The notes: generated by a model not told the origin, from the letters alone. A stretch of DNA of 64,000 nt from Clostridium swellfunianum (GCF_023656515.1 NZ_JAMOFV010000006.1:2023243-2087242); one strand, 5' to 3'. Counted from the stretch's first letter, positions 54,654 to 64,000 are shown. Made by a program: numbers and translations.

Positions 54654-55904
54654 CTACTTTAATTTATTAATCTGAAAAACCTCATTCATATCATCTAACA
54701 CAGTAAAGGGGCTATCCTTTATTGTTCGTTTTACACTCCTGTTAGCATTTATTGACCTACTTTCGTAATCACATGTAACTCTATCTGCTAAAGTTTTACT
54801 TGTGAATTGGATTCCTTTTGATATTAGAAATTCTGCAGCCGTACTCACCACATTCCCAAGTGGAACTACACCTAACATAATACTAGTTACCTTACTTGCA
54901 ACCTTTTTCCCACTTTCAAACATATGTATTTTTGTATGGAGTTCTTTGATTTCTTGGTAATCAACAGATATCATATTAGGAATCATTTGATTACAAGTCT
55001 TGCAATAGTCGTAAAAAGCATTAACCATTTTAGATGGATTATTCTCTATAATGCTTTTGAGGTAATTTTTAAACTGCTTTGTCTTACGAATTTCTATTAT
55101 ATTATTAAATTTTAGTTGATTAATAATTGCAGTATAAAATATTAATGGTTCATCTAGAATTAAATCATCCTTAGAAAATAAATCTTCTGGTTGTAAAACT
55201 GGCCCTTTAGATGTTTCTCTGTAGAAAAACACTTTTTCTGGTGATAATGCTTTATTTGAAAGCAATCTTTCTGGATATGCTGCAGAAATCATAAACATAT
55301 TTGGCAAGTTGAAATTATATACTATATCTGCGTGTTGCATAATTAATTTTGCATTGTCGTTATTTATTCCAAATCTTTCATTTGCATGATTGTAAATCTG
55401 TTGTCTTGTTAAGTTTTTTTTCTCATTCAAATTTAAAATGATATCTTTCCAAGATTCTCTTTCTTCATCCTTTAAATTAATTGTATTCTGTGAATTTAAA
55501 ATATGCTTTGCGAAATTAGAAGATACATTTGATAGTTTCCACTTTAAAGTATTCCTAAAATTATAATATTCAAGAATCTGCTTTATAGTATCTTCTTTAA
55601 TATTGTTATTTAAAGTTTTACTTTCTCGATACGCATAAAGCAGATCCTGTATATCTTTTACTTCTTCTCTCATAGTGAATACTATTACGCCCTCTGTTAA
55701 ATAATCATAACCCTGTTCTTCTAAAAAGAACCTGTGCAGATTTTTATTATTTATAACAAATGAGTCTGGAATGATTATTCTATCATATAACAAAGCATAG
55801 AACTTAATAAGGTTTTTAAATTTTTCATAAGGTATCCTGTCAACTAATACATCATCAGCGAATATAAAATATGCATCATTTAAATTAGGCTTTGATTTAA
55901 ACAT
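54654..55904 (-). CDS. 416-residue protein, unknown (possible defence or superinfection gene)
   Basis: The soluble protein begins MFKSKPNLNDAYFIFADDVLVDR and has a mostly helical middle, then a C-terminal glycine/serine patch (VASKVTSIMLGVVPLGNVVSTAAEF) that could be a hydrophobic hairpin. GGGG precedes the ATG by 8 bases. I recognise no family. Genes at this position, between tail and lysis, are often accessory morons; the function is not known. Confidence 0.6.
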   Translation of the reverse strand: MFKSKPNLNDAYFIFADDVLVDRIPYEKFKNLIKFYALLYDRIIIPDSFVINNKNLHRFFLEEQGYDYLTEGVIVFTMREEVKDIQDLLYAYRESKTLNNNIKEDTIKQILEYYNFRNTLKWKLSNVSSNFAKHILNSQNTINLKDEERESWKDIILNLNEKKNLTRQQIYNHANERFGINNDNAKLIMQHADIVYNFNLPNMFMISAAYPERLLSNKALSPEKVFFYRETSKGPVLQPEDLFSKDDLILDEPLIFYTAIINQLKFNNIIEIRKTKQFKNYLKSIIENNPSKMVNAFYDYCKTCNQMIPNMISVDYQEIKELHTKIHMFESGKKVASKVTSIMLGVVPLGNVVSTAAEFLISKGIQFTSKTLADRVTCDYESRSINANRSVKRTIKDSPFTVLDDMNEVFQINKLK

Positions 55905-56099
55905 AGCTTGTCCCCTTTTCTTTTTTTAACATAATCCAACACAACCATATATGGAATTATGCTCAAGGTTTCTAAACAATCAATACCATATTATAACATA
56001 AATATGCGCATAAGATATCATGATGTTCTCTTGATTAAGTTTAAATTTATACTCGCTCTTTTTTAATTAAATAAATTTGACCTATCTTATTAGTTCATC

Positions 56100-56315
56100 C
56101 TATTCTGACGCTAAAGTTTGTATTTCACTTCTCCTATCAGCTATATTTTCAGGTAAAGTATCCCCTTCGTTAAACACTAAATCTGTGATAATGTACTCTC
56201 CAGTTCCAAGAACTGCAGTTTCATCACCTTTAATTGTCGTATCGTTACACCTTATAACATTAGCTATTTTAGTAGCTATCTCTCTTTTTTCAGGATTATA
56301 AATATATCCTATCAT
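56100..56315 (-). CDS. 71-residue tail-associated protein
   Basis: The start overlaps the stop of the beta-helix protein (ATGA). The sequence (MIGYIYNPEKREIATKI...) has no membrane segment. Small genes at this point after tail fibres are common in siphoviruses; no function is assigned. Confidence 0.55.
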   Translation of the reverse strand: MIGYIYNPEKREIATKIANVIRCNDTTIKGDETAVLGTGEYIITDLVFNEGDTLPENIADRRSEIQTLASE

Positions 56316-57088
56316 CTTACTTCACCACCATTGCTTAAAAATTCTGCAGTTGTCGCAGAGGGTTGAGTACCACTCTTATAGACCGTACTTGCATTGGCCA
56401 TAATATTATATGTGTTACCACTTCCCGTATTATTCGCAACAAGTACATTTGACATATCTATAGCCTGTGCTACAACATAAGCATAGTTAATCGAGCTATT
56501 TTTAAGTATTCCATGTGAAGCAATAAAGATAACGAAAGCAGATGATGCTAATGATGCTATGTTAGTAGCATCTTCTATAATCACATAATTACAACGAAAA
56601 AACCTCATTGTATCAACATTAGTTGTTGTAGCTAGCGATTTAATATAAAGCTGAATGGTACATTGGTTCCCTTCTATATACCTTACTTTTGTTATTGTTT
56701 TACCTGCGCCAATGATTGATATGTTTCCATTGCCTACTTTACCATTTAGATATACATCTTCAACATAGTCGCCTGCTGCCACACTTATCATGATTGCATG
56801 ATTGATTATTTGTGGTAACACTCCTACTGCTTTACCAATAGTTTTAAACGCTGTTCCAGCAGTTAATCCATCATTATTATCGTTACCTGTGCTAGCATTT
56901 ACATAGTATGTTCTTGCTGATGTAGTTATAATTGGCCTTACAGCCATCTGGCTCAGAATATCTGCCAATTGCGTCTCAACATCCGAACTTGAATTAGTTT
57001 TAACCAGACTTGCCTTTGTTTCAAAATATATAGTATCAAAATCTGTTCCGTTATCTACTTGATAAACAGCATTCTTAGTTGTCGCCAT
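56312..57088 (-). CDS. Beta-helix tail protein (receptor-binding candidate)
   Basis: 258 residues. TYYVNASTGNDNNDGLTAGTAFKTIGKAV is a start typical of right-handed beta-helix (pectate-lyase-like) tail proteins; only the core STGNDNNDG is quoted as diagnostic. Repeating asparagine/valine rungs follow to the end. GGAGAG precedes the ATG. It probably forms part of the host-recognition fibre. Confidence 0.7.
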   Translation of the reverse strand: MATTKNAVYQVDNGTDFDTIYFETKASLVKTNSSSDVETQLADILSQMAVRPIITTSARTYYVNASTGNDNNDGLTAGTAFKTIGKAVGVLPQIINHAIMISVAAGDYVEDVYLNGKVGNGNISIIGAGKTITKVRYIEGNQCTIQLYIKSLATTTNVDTMRFFRCNYVIIEDATNIASLASSAFVIFIASHGILKNSSINYAYVVAQAIDMSNVLVANNTGSGNTYNIMANASTVYKSGTQPSATTAEFLSNGGEVR

Positions 57089-57102
57089 TATACCGCTCTC
57101 CT

Positions 57103-59406
57103 TTATATTTTAATCCATACTCGCCCAACTACTTGTCCGCTTGGTCTTGTAGATGAAACTATTATTTGGGTACCATCTTTGCCTGCCGGGCCTGTTGCTC
57201 CTGTGGCACCAGTGTCACCCTTTGGCCCTTTTATATTTACAGTAGTTGGTGCTGTAGTACTGTTATTTAAAGACCATGATAAAGTACCGCTAGAATCTAC
57301 TGAAGGTTTCCAAGTATCTCCTTTGGCACCTTGAATACCTTGGATGCCTTGTGCACCAGTGTCTCCCTTTACACCTTGTATACCCTGAGCGCCTTGAGCT
57401 CCAGTATCACCTTTGGCACCCTTTAAATCCACATACGTGTAAGTAGTTTGTCCTTGCTGTCTTACTCCTAATTGAGTACCATTCCATATAAACTCTAAAT
57501 TTTTTCCTGCTACACCTTGCATTCCTTGAATTCCTTGCGCTCCGGTATCACCCTTATCTCCTTTATCGCCTTTGTCACCCTTAGGGCCTTGCAAATCTAC
57601 TACAGCCTGCATTGCTTCAATGAAAACTATAGTTCCTGCACTAAGCCCTTGCTTCATTTGAATTTTATTTCCCGCAGGCTCTGTAAATGCTTTATTGCTT
57701 ACCCTTGTACCGTTTATATATACTTTCACAGCATTTATTCCTAATGGATAAACATATCCATCATTCCACTCAAACACTGATTGCCCCTGAATTGCCCTAA
57801 AGAGTTCCTGAAATACCACGTAAGATTGTCCATTTCCAGCTGGACCTTGCACACCCTGTATACCTTGAGGTCCTTGAGGCCCTATGTCTCCTTTAGCTCC
57901 TTTTAAATCAACACCAACATCAAAAGTACCATCAGTGTTTTCAAGTTTTAAGATAGTTCCTGACCACTGATGTTTTATTTTATCGCCTTTGTCTCCTTTA
58001 ACACCTTGTATTCCCTGAATGCCCTGAAATCCTTGGTCACCTTTTGGCCCTTGTATACCTTGGTCTCCCTTTACACCTTTTAAATCCACGTAAGTATAAA
58101 CAGCATCTGTTTCTTTTTTTACACCTAGTTGTGTTCCATTCCAGCTAAACATAAGCCCTGTGCCTTGAGGTCCCTGTGAGCCAGTAGTTCCTTTCAATTC
58201 GACATAAGTATAGCTTGCTTCATCTTCTCGCTTTATCCCTAGCTTAGTTCCATTCCAAAGAAATTGGACACTATAGCCTTGCGGTCCTCTCTCACCTATA
58301 TCGCCTTGTGGCCCTGGTATATTTTCTTGTATAGGAGCGTCAGTAGCTTGTTTGACTTTGTCAGGAAATGAAGGAATAGTAGTTCCAAAGGTAGGCTCTA
58401 CTTTATATCCACTGCTTTCCCATACTTCCCTAACCTCGGTAACTCTATTGTGCATTAATAGGTTCCACTTTTTATTTAAAGTTGTGACTATATCACCTAA
58501 ATTCCAGCTTTCTTTATACCCTAAAGCTTCAGCCTCACATTCAAAACTAGATATTTGAGGTGTTTCTGCGATTTTAATCTTGCCTCTATCTAATAAGCTT
58601 CCCTCTCCGCTAATATCTCTTGCGTCTATAAAAATTTCTCTTCTATTAAAACCACTAAGCTCATTATTTACATACTCTATTTGCCTAGTTTCTCCCTCGC
58701 CCTGACCTCCTACAAAAGCCATGTTTTTATAGCCTATATTACTTTCAATGTATTTTTGTTTTCTTACATTATCATAATGTACAGAAAAGACAGATGGAGG
58801 GTTAATATTTTGAGTAGTGCTTAGGTCTTTTCCCTCTAAAACCTTAAATACAAACTGTCTGTTTTTATAGTCAAGTTCTATAGTAAATCCTAAACCACTG
58901 GATTTGCTAAGCTTTGTAAGCTCATCAGCTAAGTTTTTAAACCTAGTTTGAAACTCCAATCTTTGCCCCCTTGAACTAGAAGGATTAATCACTAGTCTAG
59001 GAATTCTTCTATTAATATCTACAGGATCTACTGCATTAGCTCTAACTAAGGCAATCATAGTATCTTCAACATTAGAATTAAGAGAATGATAAGCATATCC
59101 AACTGGTGGAACTGTAATTCTTTGAGTTAAAATATACCCAAGAGAATATCCTTTAACTGTTATATTTTCTTGCTCATCTTCATTTATCTCGATATGCTCT
59201 ATAATTCCTGTCATGCTGCCATCTTTATTGAGCATTATGATATTACCTTTTTTAATAAGCTCTCTATTAAGAGAAACTAGATGAAATTCAAACTCTCCAA
59301 AGGTTTCCCATTTTCGTATATAAAAAAGAGAAGTAAAATTATCTACTTCTCCTAAAAAATTTATATCCTTATCAAAAAACCTTATATTTACAACGTTTTT
59401 ATCCAT
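57103..59406 (-). CDS. Siphovirus tail protein (Gp37-like) with collagen-like repeats
   Basis: 767 residues. The N-terminal ~345 resemble the ReqiPepy6 Gp37-like tail/endopeptidase family (IRFFDKDINFLGEVDNF, FEFHLVSL). Six GPQG/GDKG-type collagen-like blocks alternate with a ~25-residue WNGTQLGV...TYVDLKG module, present about four times. The C terminus ends STRPSGQVVGRVWIKI, like that of the 204-residue neighbour. The start overlaps that gene. It is probably a trimeric fibre or baseplate spike. Confidence 0.85.
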   Translation of the reverse strand: MDKNVVNIRFFDKDINFLGEVDNFTSLFYIRKWETFGEFEFHLVSLNRELIKKGNIIMLNKDGSMTGIIEHIEINEDEQENITVKGYSLGYILTQRITVPPVGYAYHSLNSNVEDTMIALVRANAVDPVDINRRIPRLVINPSSSRGQRLEFQTRFKNLADELTKLSKSSGLGFTIELDYKNRQFVFKVLEGKDLSTTQNINPPSVFSVHYDNVRKQKYIESNIGYKNMAFVGGQGEGETRQIEYVNNELSGFNRREIFIDARDISGEGSLLDRGKIKIAETPQISSFECEAEALGYKESWNLGDIVTTLNKKWNLLMHNRVTEVREVWESSGYKVEPTFGTTIPSFPDKVKQATDAPIQENIPGPQGDIGERGPQGYSVQFLWNGTKLGIKREDEASYTYVELKGTTGSQGPQGTGLMFSWNGTQLGVKKETDAVYTYVDLKGVKGDQGIQGPKGDQGFQGIQGIQGVKGDKGDKIKHQWSGTILKLENTDGTFDVGVDLKGAKGDIGPQGPQGIQGVQGPAGNGQSYVVFQELFRAIQGQSVFEWNDGYVYPLGINAVKVYINGTRVSNKAFTEPAGNKIQMKQGLSAGTIVFIEAMQAVVDLQGPKGDKGDKGDKGDTGAQGIQGMQGVAGKNLEFIWNGTQLGVRQQGQTTYTYVDLKGAKGDTGAQGAQGIQGVKGDTGAQGIQGIQGAKGDTWKPSVDSSGTLSWSLNNSTTAPTTVNIKGPKGDTGATGATGPAGKDGTQIIVSSTRPSGQVVGRVWIKI
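57140..58330 (-). repeat. Collagen-like Gly-X-Y and WNGTxLG module repeats
   Basis: Encodes the alternating repeat region of the tail protein; the DNA is repetitive with ACCTTG and CCTTG-rich units on the plus strand. Confidence 0.85.
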
Positions 59407-60002
59407 ATGCTACCTGCCACCCTTGGAGTTGGTTGTGTGCTTTGTATATAAATATTTCTCCATCCCTTTGTCTGTTGAGAGTTAAACCATCTATCAAACT
59501 GCTCCTGAAGGCCATTAATCATATCATTAAATTCTGTTAAATTTTTAGGCCTTATAGCTCCGCAAAAATCCTGTCTAAATCTTTCATCAGTTACAATAAA
59601 ATCACCGCTTCTAGGAACTAATACCTGAGCTAGGCTTAATTCATAAACTAGATTATCCCTTTGTAGCGCTGGAATTTGAGGATTACTTCCTGCAGTGCCT
59701 TGTTTTAATGCTATACTTACTGTGCTGCTGCTTAAGTTTAATCTAACTACAATCCTGTCTATTCTATCATAGTTAGCGTTCCTTGGTATTGTGATAGCTT
59801 TGACACTATCATTATATAGATAAAACCCTTTGATTATAGAAAAACCTTTCTCTACCTGTACTCCAGTTACAGTTTTAGTTACAGCTAAAGTCATCGAGCC
59901 GTTTTCTACAGATACCCCACTTTCATATATGTTATCAAAGTACCTATTAAATTCTTCCTGTCCATATTCCTGCGTTCCATTAAAAAAACCATAGTATTCC
60001 AA
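59388..60002 (-). CDS. Baseplate/tail protein with shared C-terminal motif
   Basis: 204 residues (MEYYGFFNGTQEYGQEEF...), with a beta-rich middle (MTLAVTKTVTGVQVEKGFS split) and the helix LTEFNDMINGLQEQFDRWF. The C-terminal STQPTPRVAGSIWIKTL matches the end of the 767-residue protein. AGGAGGTG lies 6 bases before TTG. It resembles the lower-baseplate proteins of lactococcal-type siphoviruses by position only. Confidence 0.65.
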   Translation of the reverse strand: MEYYGFFNGTQEYGQEEFNRYFDNIYESGVSVENGSMTLAVTKTVTGVQVEKGFSIIKGFYLYNDSVKAITIPRNANYDRIDRIVVRLNLSSSTVSIALKQGTAGSNPQIPALQRDNLVYELSLAQVLVPRSGDFIVTDERFRQDFCGAIRPKNLTEFNDMINGLQEQFDRWFNSQQTKGWRNIYIQSTQPTPRVAGSIWIKTL

Positions 60003-60013
60003 AGTATCACCTC

Positions 60014-60862
60014 CTAGACTCCTAAATACCTATTCTTATATCGAATCTCAACACTTTGAGGTTCCAAGCTTTCAGTAGTATATTCAATTAGATTATCTCC
60101 AACCTGGAGCCAGAAAAAAGATGAATCTAAATCAATATAGTTAAAAGCATTTGCTCTTGCACCATTTTTTTCGATTTCTACTTTCTTATTTCCAAACTCA
60201 GTTGTTATATAGAGAGTATCATCACTAGTAAGTACTTTATTAATTTTAATAAACTCTCCTGTAGTTTGATTTATAATTGATGGATTAGTTGCAGGACCTT
60301 TAAAAATAACTTCAATCGGAGTTTCAACATGACCGCTATTAAAAATATTCTTCTTAGTCTCACCTTTAGTCTTAAATTTAAAAGGAAGCTTAAATTTAAA
60401 CTTCCAGCCCCCTATCCAAGTAGTTATTTGTTCACCTGTTGTAATCGCGTTTTTCCATAATGGATCAGGGCACATTAATTGAATGAGAAAACTTTTAAAA
60501 TTAAACTCTGTATGCTGAAAAACAGGAGGCATTTCAATCTTACAATCAATTTCCTTTATAAAATCATCCAGCTCATATCTTAAAACACCAGTAAGTTTTG
60601 GGTTGAAAATTTTTATTAATTCCCTTCTATAACCAAGAGTCTCTTCTTGTTCATCAGAAACAATTGTACCTTCAATAGATATATCCCTTACATCTAAACT
60701 TTGAGCTATAATAGTTACCCCATCTTGCTTGATACCTTTGGATGTATAAAATGTACTTTTAATTGCATCTAATCCATTGACTTTATTAAGAAAAAAAATG
60801 CTTGAATGAGATATTTCTGCACTTAAGCCCTGAGAATTAGTATATATTAATTTTTCTTCCAA
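60014..60862 (-). CDS. Distal tail protein (Dit family)
   Basis: About 282 residues. Dit forms the hub connecting tail tube and baseplate. The N-terminal half has FFLNKVNGLDAI, the siphovirus-tail-family RDISIEGTI and RRELIKIFNP; MCPDPLW is also typical. GAGGTG lies 6 bases before TTG (chosen start); a GTG 9 bases upstream is possible. It lies directly after the tape measure gene. Confidence 0.8.
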   Translation of the reverse strand: MEEKLIYTNSQGLSAEISHSSIFFLNKVNGLDAIKSTFYTSKGIKQDGVTIIAQSLDVRDISIEGTIVSDEQEETLGYRRELIKIFNPKLTGVLRYELDDFIKEIDCKIEMPPVFQHTEFNFKSFLIQLMCPDPLWKNAITTGEQITTWIGGWKFKFKLPFKFKTKGETKKNIFNSGHVETPIEVIFKGPATNPSIINQTTGEFIKINKVLTSDDTLYITTEFGNKKVEIEKNGARANAFNYIDLDSSFFWLQVGDNLIEYTTESLEPQSVEIRYKNRYLGV

Positions 60863-60872
60863 ATAACTCACC

Positions 60873-63749
60873 TCACCACTCTAGTGCTAATCTTCGCAAG
60901 TTGTTTTTTGTCTGCCTTGCAACTTCGCTAGGGCTTGCTGTTGTTGAGTAAATATTCTGAGTAACATTAACCTCATTACTTCTCTCGTTTCTACTATTTG
61001 TTATAGCCTTGTTTAGTTCTTCTAGTAACTTTTCAATTCTATTGCTATTTACACTTGTACCATCTAAAGTTAGTGAATTAGCAATTCTAGTACTTTCAGC
61101 CGCATTATAAATTCTTTCGCCACCATTTAAATCAATAAGCTCTGGTCCTCTTTCACCTACCCATTTTAATCCGCTCCCAGCTGAATAAGTACCAGTGGCA
61201 TATCCATCATCAGGTATTGCTGAACTTATTTGATTTTTTCGAGCTGTTACGGTGTATTCAAAGAATTTTTTACTAGGTGTCCATTTATCCCAAGATGTAA
61301 ATATTTTTTCATACCATTTTACTACTTTGCCTGTTGTTTGATCCACATCATTTGCTAGTTCAGTATTCATTTCAAATATTTTGTCAACAGCCTTTTGCCT
61401 AGTTTCTTCAGCTGAATCTACAATACCATCTCTTTGTCTTTGAGCTTCTTTAATTAATGTATCAGCTTGAGCCGCAGTTAATTCTCCACTTTGGTCCCTC
61501 ATCCTGATAATAGCACCAATAACTTTTTCATATTCATCATTAGCTATAGCTACAGCCTTATCTCTGCTAGCATTAAGCTCTTGAATATGCTTTTGAGCCA
61601 TTTGTTTAGTAATTTTACTATTATAGTCACTCATTCTCTGCAGTATAATTTGAGCTTCAACCTCATTCTCGGATAATGTCTTAATAGCCTGTTTTTTCAT
61701 ATTATCCTGGATATTAGCTATTATGCTGAACTCTTCGTTTTTAAGTTCTCTTTTTTCGTCAGTAGCTTTTTTGATTATTTCATTGATTTTCTTATTACCA
61801 CTATCTACAATCTCTAATTGGAAATTATAATTATCTTGTAGTTTTTTCAAAGACTCGGTTTCTTCTTTATCACTAAAAGCATTAGACTTAGCATAAAAAT
61901 CCTGCATTATGGTATACTGCTCATCAAAGTCTTCTTTTAACCCTAACTTTATTTGTTCTCCCATATTTCCAAAGTTTGTAGACAAATTATCTGCTATATT
62001 TTTTGTTATTTTGCTACTATTAATTTTTAAAGATTGAAGAGACTCGGTAGCCTTTTTATCAAGCTCCAGGTATGAACCAACAGCCTTTTTAGTACTTTCA
62101 CTTATTTTTGTTGTGCTAGTCTGGATATTGGTACTCATTTCACCATAGCTGTCCGTTACCGAACTTGCTGTATTTTCTACTCTGTCGGCAAATAATGCAA
62201 GTTCTGGATTAGTCTCCTTTTTTAATCCTTTATAAATAAGATATCCAGCGCCTGCTACAGCACCTGCGGCTAATAAATATGGTGCTGCCGCTAATACAAC
62301 TCCACCTAAACCACTTGCCAATCCAGCCAATCCACCAGCACTGGCAACAGCTGAAGCTCCTGCTGTACTTGCAGCTACACTTGTTGCACCCAGTGCTCCA
62401 TTCGCTACTGTAGCCACTGTTTTAACTGCCGTTGTAGTTGTTGTTAGAGTTTTAAATGCCCCAGTAAGTTTAGTTACCCCACCAACTAAAGCCCCTACAG
62501 TACTGATTGTTTTTCCACCTACCATTAATAATGGTCCAACTGCTGCAACCATTAATCCGATTTTAACAACTTGATCCTTTTGAGCATCTGATAGATTATT
62601 AAACCAGTCCACTGCCTTATTCATCTTTTCAGTTAACTTTCCTAGCATAGGAGCAAGTCTTTCTCCTACTGCAATTGCAGCTCCTTCTATTGCACCAGTA
62701 AAGTTATCCCACTGCCCTTTTAAGTTATTCTTCATAGTATCAGCCATCTTCTTAGCTGCTCCATCAGAATTTTTAAAACTAGTGGTTAGCTTTTCTAATT
62801 CTTTAGGTCCTGCTTGGATAAGAGTTAGCATTCCAGACATAGCCTCTTGTCCAAATATTGTTGCAATAGCCTGTTGCTTTTGCTCTTCGGTTAGCTTACT
62901 CATAGACTTTTGTAATTTAGCAATTATATCTTTAAGAGGTAACATCTTTCCTGAAGAATCATAAGCATCAAAGCCTAATTTCTTCATTAGTTTTGCAGCC
63001 TCATCAGATGGATTCGCAAGCCTTGAAAGTGATGCTCTTAGTGCAGTACCAGCTTGACTACCTTTAATTCCTGCATTAGACATTTCACCTATAGCTGCTG
63101 TAACTTCTTCTAAGCTTAATCCCATAGCTCTAGCGACAGGAGCAACATATTTCATTGCATCGCCAGTATCTTCTATGCCAGCATTAGTGTCTGCAGCCGC
63201 TTTAGCTAAGACATCTGATACATGAGCAGCCTGATTAGCTTCTAGTCCAAATCCCCTTAATGTAGAAGCTGCAATATCAGCTGCTACTGCCAAATCTGTA
63301 CCACCACTAGCAGCCAAATCTAACATACCTGGCATAGCATCCATTATTTCATTTACACTAAAACCTGCACTTGCTAGATTCTCCATTCCCTCAGCTGCTT
63401 CTTTTGCACTAAATGCAGTGGATGCACCTAATCGTTTTGCTTCATCATTAAGCTTTTTAAAATCCGCACCTGCGGCTCCTGATATTGCTTTAACCCTGCT
63501 CATCTGAGACTCAAAGTCCACAAAAACTTTAGTTGCGGCAGCGCCTGCTCCTACAATAGGTAATGTAAATCCCTTTGTTAAAGTAGTTCCAACGGTAGTT
63601 ATAGATGAGCCTAAAGCTTTAATTCTTTTTCCTCCACTTTCCGTTCCATCTACAAATATCTTTAAATCTTGTCCTGCGGATTTTAAACTTGATTTAAAAG
63701 GTGAGGTATCTAATGATAATATCGCTACTGCTTCTCCAGCACTTATCAA
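60873..63749 (-). CDS. Tail tape measure protein (TP901 type)
   Basis: About 958 residues. It sets tail length and helps DNA entry. The TP901 core opens with FESQMSRVKAISGA, KEAAEGMENLASAGFSV and ATAFSAKEA; AGIKGSQAGTALRASL is diagnostic. A hydrophobic glycine/alanine-rich region (VVLAAAPYLLAAGAVAGAGY split) and a long coiled coil follow. AAGGAGGTG lies 6 bases before TTG, the chosen start. Tail length estimated from ~960 residues would be moderate. Confidence 0.93.
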   Translation of the reverse strand: MISAGEAVAILSLDTSPFKSSLKSAGQDLKIFVDGTESGGKRIKALGSSITTVGTTLTKGFTLPIVGAGAAATKVFVDFESQMSRVKAISGAAGADFKKLNDEAKRLGASTAFSAKEAAEGMENLASAGFSVNEIMDAMPGMLDLAASGGTDLAVAADIAASTLRGFGLEANQAAHVSDVLAKAAADTNAGIEDTGDAMKYVAPVARAMGLSLEEVTAAIGEMSNAGIKGSQAGTALRASLSRLANPSDEAAKLMKKLGFDAYDSSGKMLPLKDIIAKLQKSMSKLTEEQKQQAIATIFGQEAMSGMLTLIQAGPKELEKLTTSFKNSDGAAKKMADTMKNNLKGQWDNFTGAIEGAAIAVGERLAPMLGKLTEKMNKAVDWFNNLSDAQKDQVVKIGLMVAAVGPLLMVGGKTISTVGALVGGVTKLTGAFKTLTTTTTAVKTVATVANGALGATSVAASTAGASAVASAGGLAGLASGLGGVVLAAAPYLLAAGAVAGAGYLIYKGLKKETNPELALFADRVENTASSVTDSYGEMSTNIQTSTTKISESTKKAVGSYLELDKKATESLQSLKINSSKITKNIADNLSTNFGNMGEQIKLGLKEDFDEQYTIMQDFYAKSNAFSDKEETESLKKLQDNYNFQLEIVDSGNKKINEIIKKATDEKRELKNEEFSIIANIQDNMKKQAIKTLSENEVEAQIILQRMSDYNSKITKQMAQKHIQELNASRDKAVAIANDEYEKVIGAIIRMRDQSGELTAAQADTLIKEAQRQRDGIVDSAEETRQKAVDKIFEMNTELANDVDQTTGKVVKWYEKIFTSWDKWTPSKKFFEYTVTARKNQISSAIPDDGYATGTYSAGSGLKWVGERGPELIDLNGGERIYNAAESTRIANSLTLDGTSVNSNRIEKLLEELNKAITNSRNERSNEVNVTQNIYSTTASPSEVARQTKNNLRRLALEW

Positions 63750-63762
63750 TCGTTCCACCTCC

Positions 63763-63999
63763 TTACTTGTATTTCTTTAGTTCTTTCTTCATTTCAGCTA
63801 TAAGTTCACTGTTATTGTTCTGAGCAATATTTTTACTTGTTGTTTCTTTCCACCGAGGCTTGTTTTTCCACCTAAGGTATCCTTTTTCATCAACATACTG
63901 TTGCATTAAAATTAGTTCTACAGCCTCATCAAAACAAAAAGCGAGATAAGGATCTTTTATATCCATTACCTCGCTAGGTCTTTGATTATATTTCTGTGA
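63763..63999 (-). CDS. Gene upstream of tape measure (tail assembly chaperone region), 5' partial
   Basis: The frame stays open from the stop at 63763 to the window edge, reading NQRPSEVMDIKDPYLAFCFDEA (shown in parts: QRPSEVMD and DPYLAFCFDEAVE) and ending ELKKYK. A GAGG lies 2 bases before the internal ATG at 63966, but RPSEVM-type sequence is continuous, so I take the real start to be outside. In siphoviruses this position holds the tail chaperone extension, often made by frameshifting. Confidence 0.6.
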   Translation of the reverse strand, partial: SQKYNQRPSEVMDIKDPYLAFCFDEAVELILMQQYVDEKGYLRWKNKPRWKETTSKNIAQNNNSELIAEMKKELKKYK

Positions 64000-64000
64000 G

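Larger units (their letters stand above)
38241..64000. mobile_element. Siphovirus-type prophage inserted in comM, one end only
   Basis: The boundary is the broken comM. Inside are a tail module (57-64 kb), a lysis module (52.5-54 kb) and about 14 kb of accessory genes next to the junction, almost all on the minus strand. Head, packaging, replication, repressor and integrase genes are not in the window and must lie beyond 64 kb. Whether the phage is inducible cannot be told. Confidence 0.85.

Noticed and set aside
57140-58330. CRISPR-like repeats
   Set aside because: The repeated units encode Gly-X-Y collagen-like residues in frame and are not separated by unique spacers of constant length.
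38241-64000. A complete integrative conjugative element instead of a prophage
   Set aside because: The tape measure, Dit, endolysin and holin genes are phage-specific, and no relaxase or coupling protein is present in the window.

Overview
The window is low-GC DNA from a Clostridium sensu stricto-type firmicute. The basis is the gene content and order (rpsB-tsf-pyrH-frr-uppS-cdsA-dxr-rseP-ispG-rimP-nusA-infB to pnp, recA-rny and codY-topA-dprA-comM), the strong AGGAGG ribosome binding sites with frequent TTG/GTG starts, and a CodY and an HPr with regulatory Ser46. No rRNA, tRNA or CRISPR array was seen. Nearly all genes lie on the minus strand.

Positions 1-38.2 kb are ordinary chromosome. 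Read in transcription order (right to left) they hold: a truncated comM and dprA; topA; codY; the translation/lipid/isoprenoid run rpsB-tsf-pyrH-frr-uppS-cdsA-dxr-rseP-ispG; the rimP-nusA-rnpM-ylxQ-infB-rbfA-nrnA-truB-ribF operon; rpsO and pnp; an M16 peptidase, dut, a YlmC-type protein and lysC; tepA, ftsK, rimO and pgsA; recA behind a LexA box; rny; and a PHP phosphoesterase, an aminotransferase, a PTS IIA protein and HPr. Structured leaders that probably regulate expression precede rimP (two tandem intrinsic terminators), rpsB and rpsO.

At about 38.24 kb comM is broken. From there to the window edge (and beyond) lies an integrated prophage whose other end and integrase are outside the window. 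Read right to left it has a siphovirus tail module (tail-chaperone-region gene, tape measure, Dit-like protein, a baseplate protein, an endopeptidase-like tail protein with collagen-like repeats, a beta-helix protein), then a 416-aa orphan gene, a NUDIX hydrolase with an in-frame amber codon, and a lysis cassette (XhlA-like, amidase with two SH3 domains, holin).

Between the lysis genes and the attachment junction sits about 14 kb of accessory genes. It holds a three-gene module with a PemK/MazF-like protein, a Spo0E-like anti-sporulation peptide gene, two proteins sharing a membrane-anchor cassette and duplicated upstream DNA, a polytopic membrane protein, a compact transfer-like operon (XRE and ribbon-helix-helix regulators, small membrane proteins, a pilin-like protein and a HerA/VirB4-class ATPase), a ComEC-like metallo-beta-lactamase protein with DUF3006, and an SOS-boxed Y-family polymerase. 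A 16-codon hydrophobic-peptide minigene with its own promoter, RBS and terminator runs antisense to the transfer-like operon. The transfer-like cassette and the minigene are the best candidates for something undescribed.
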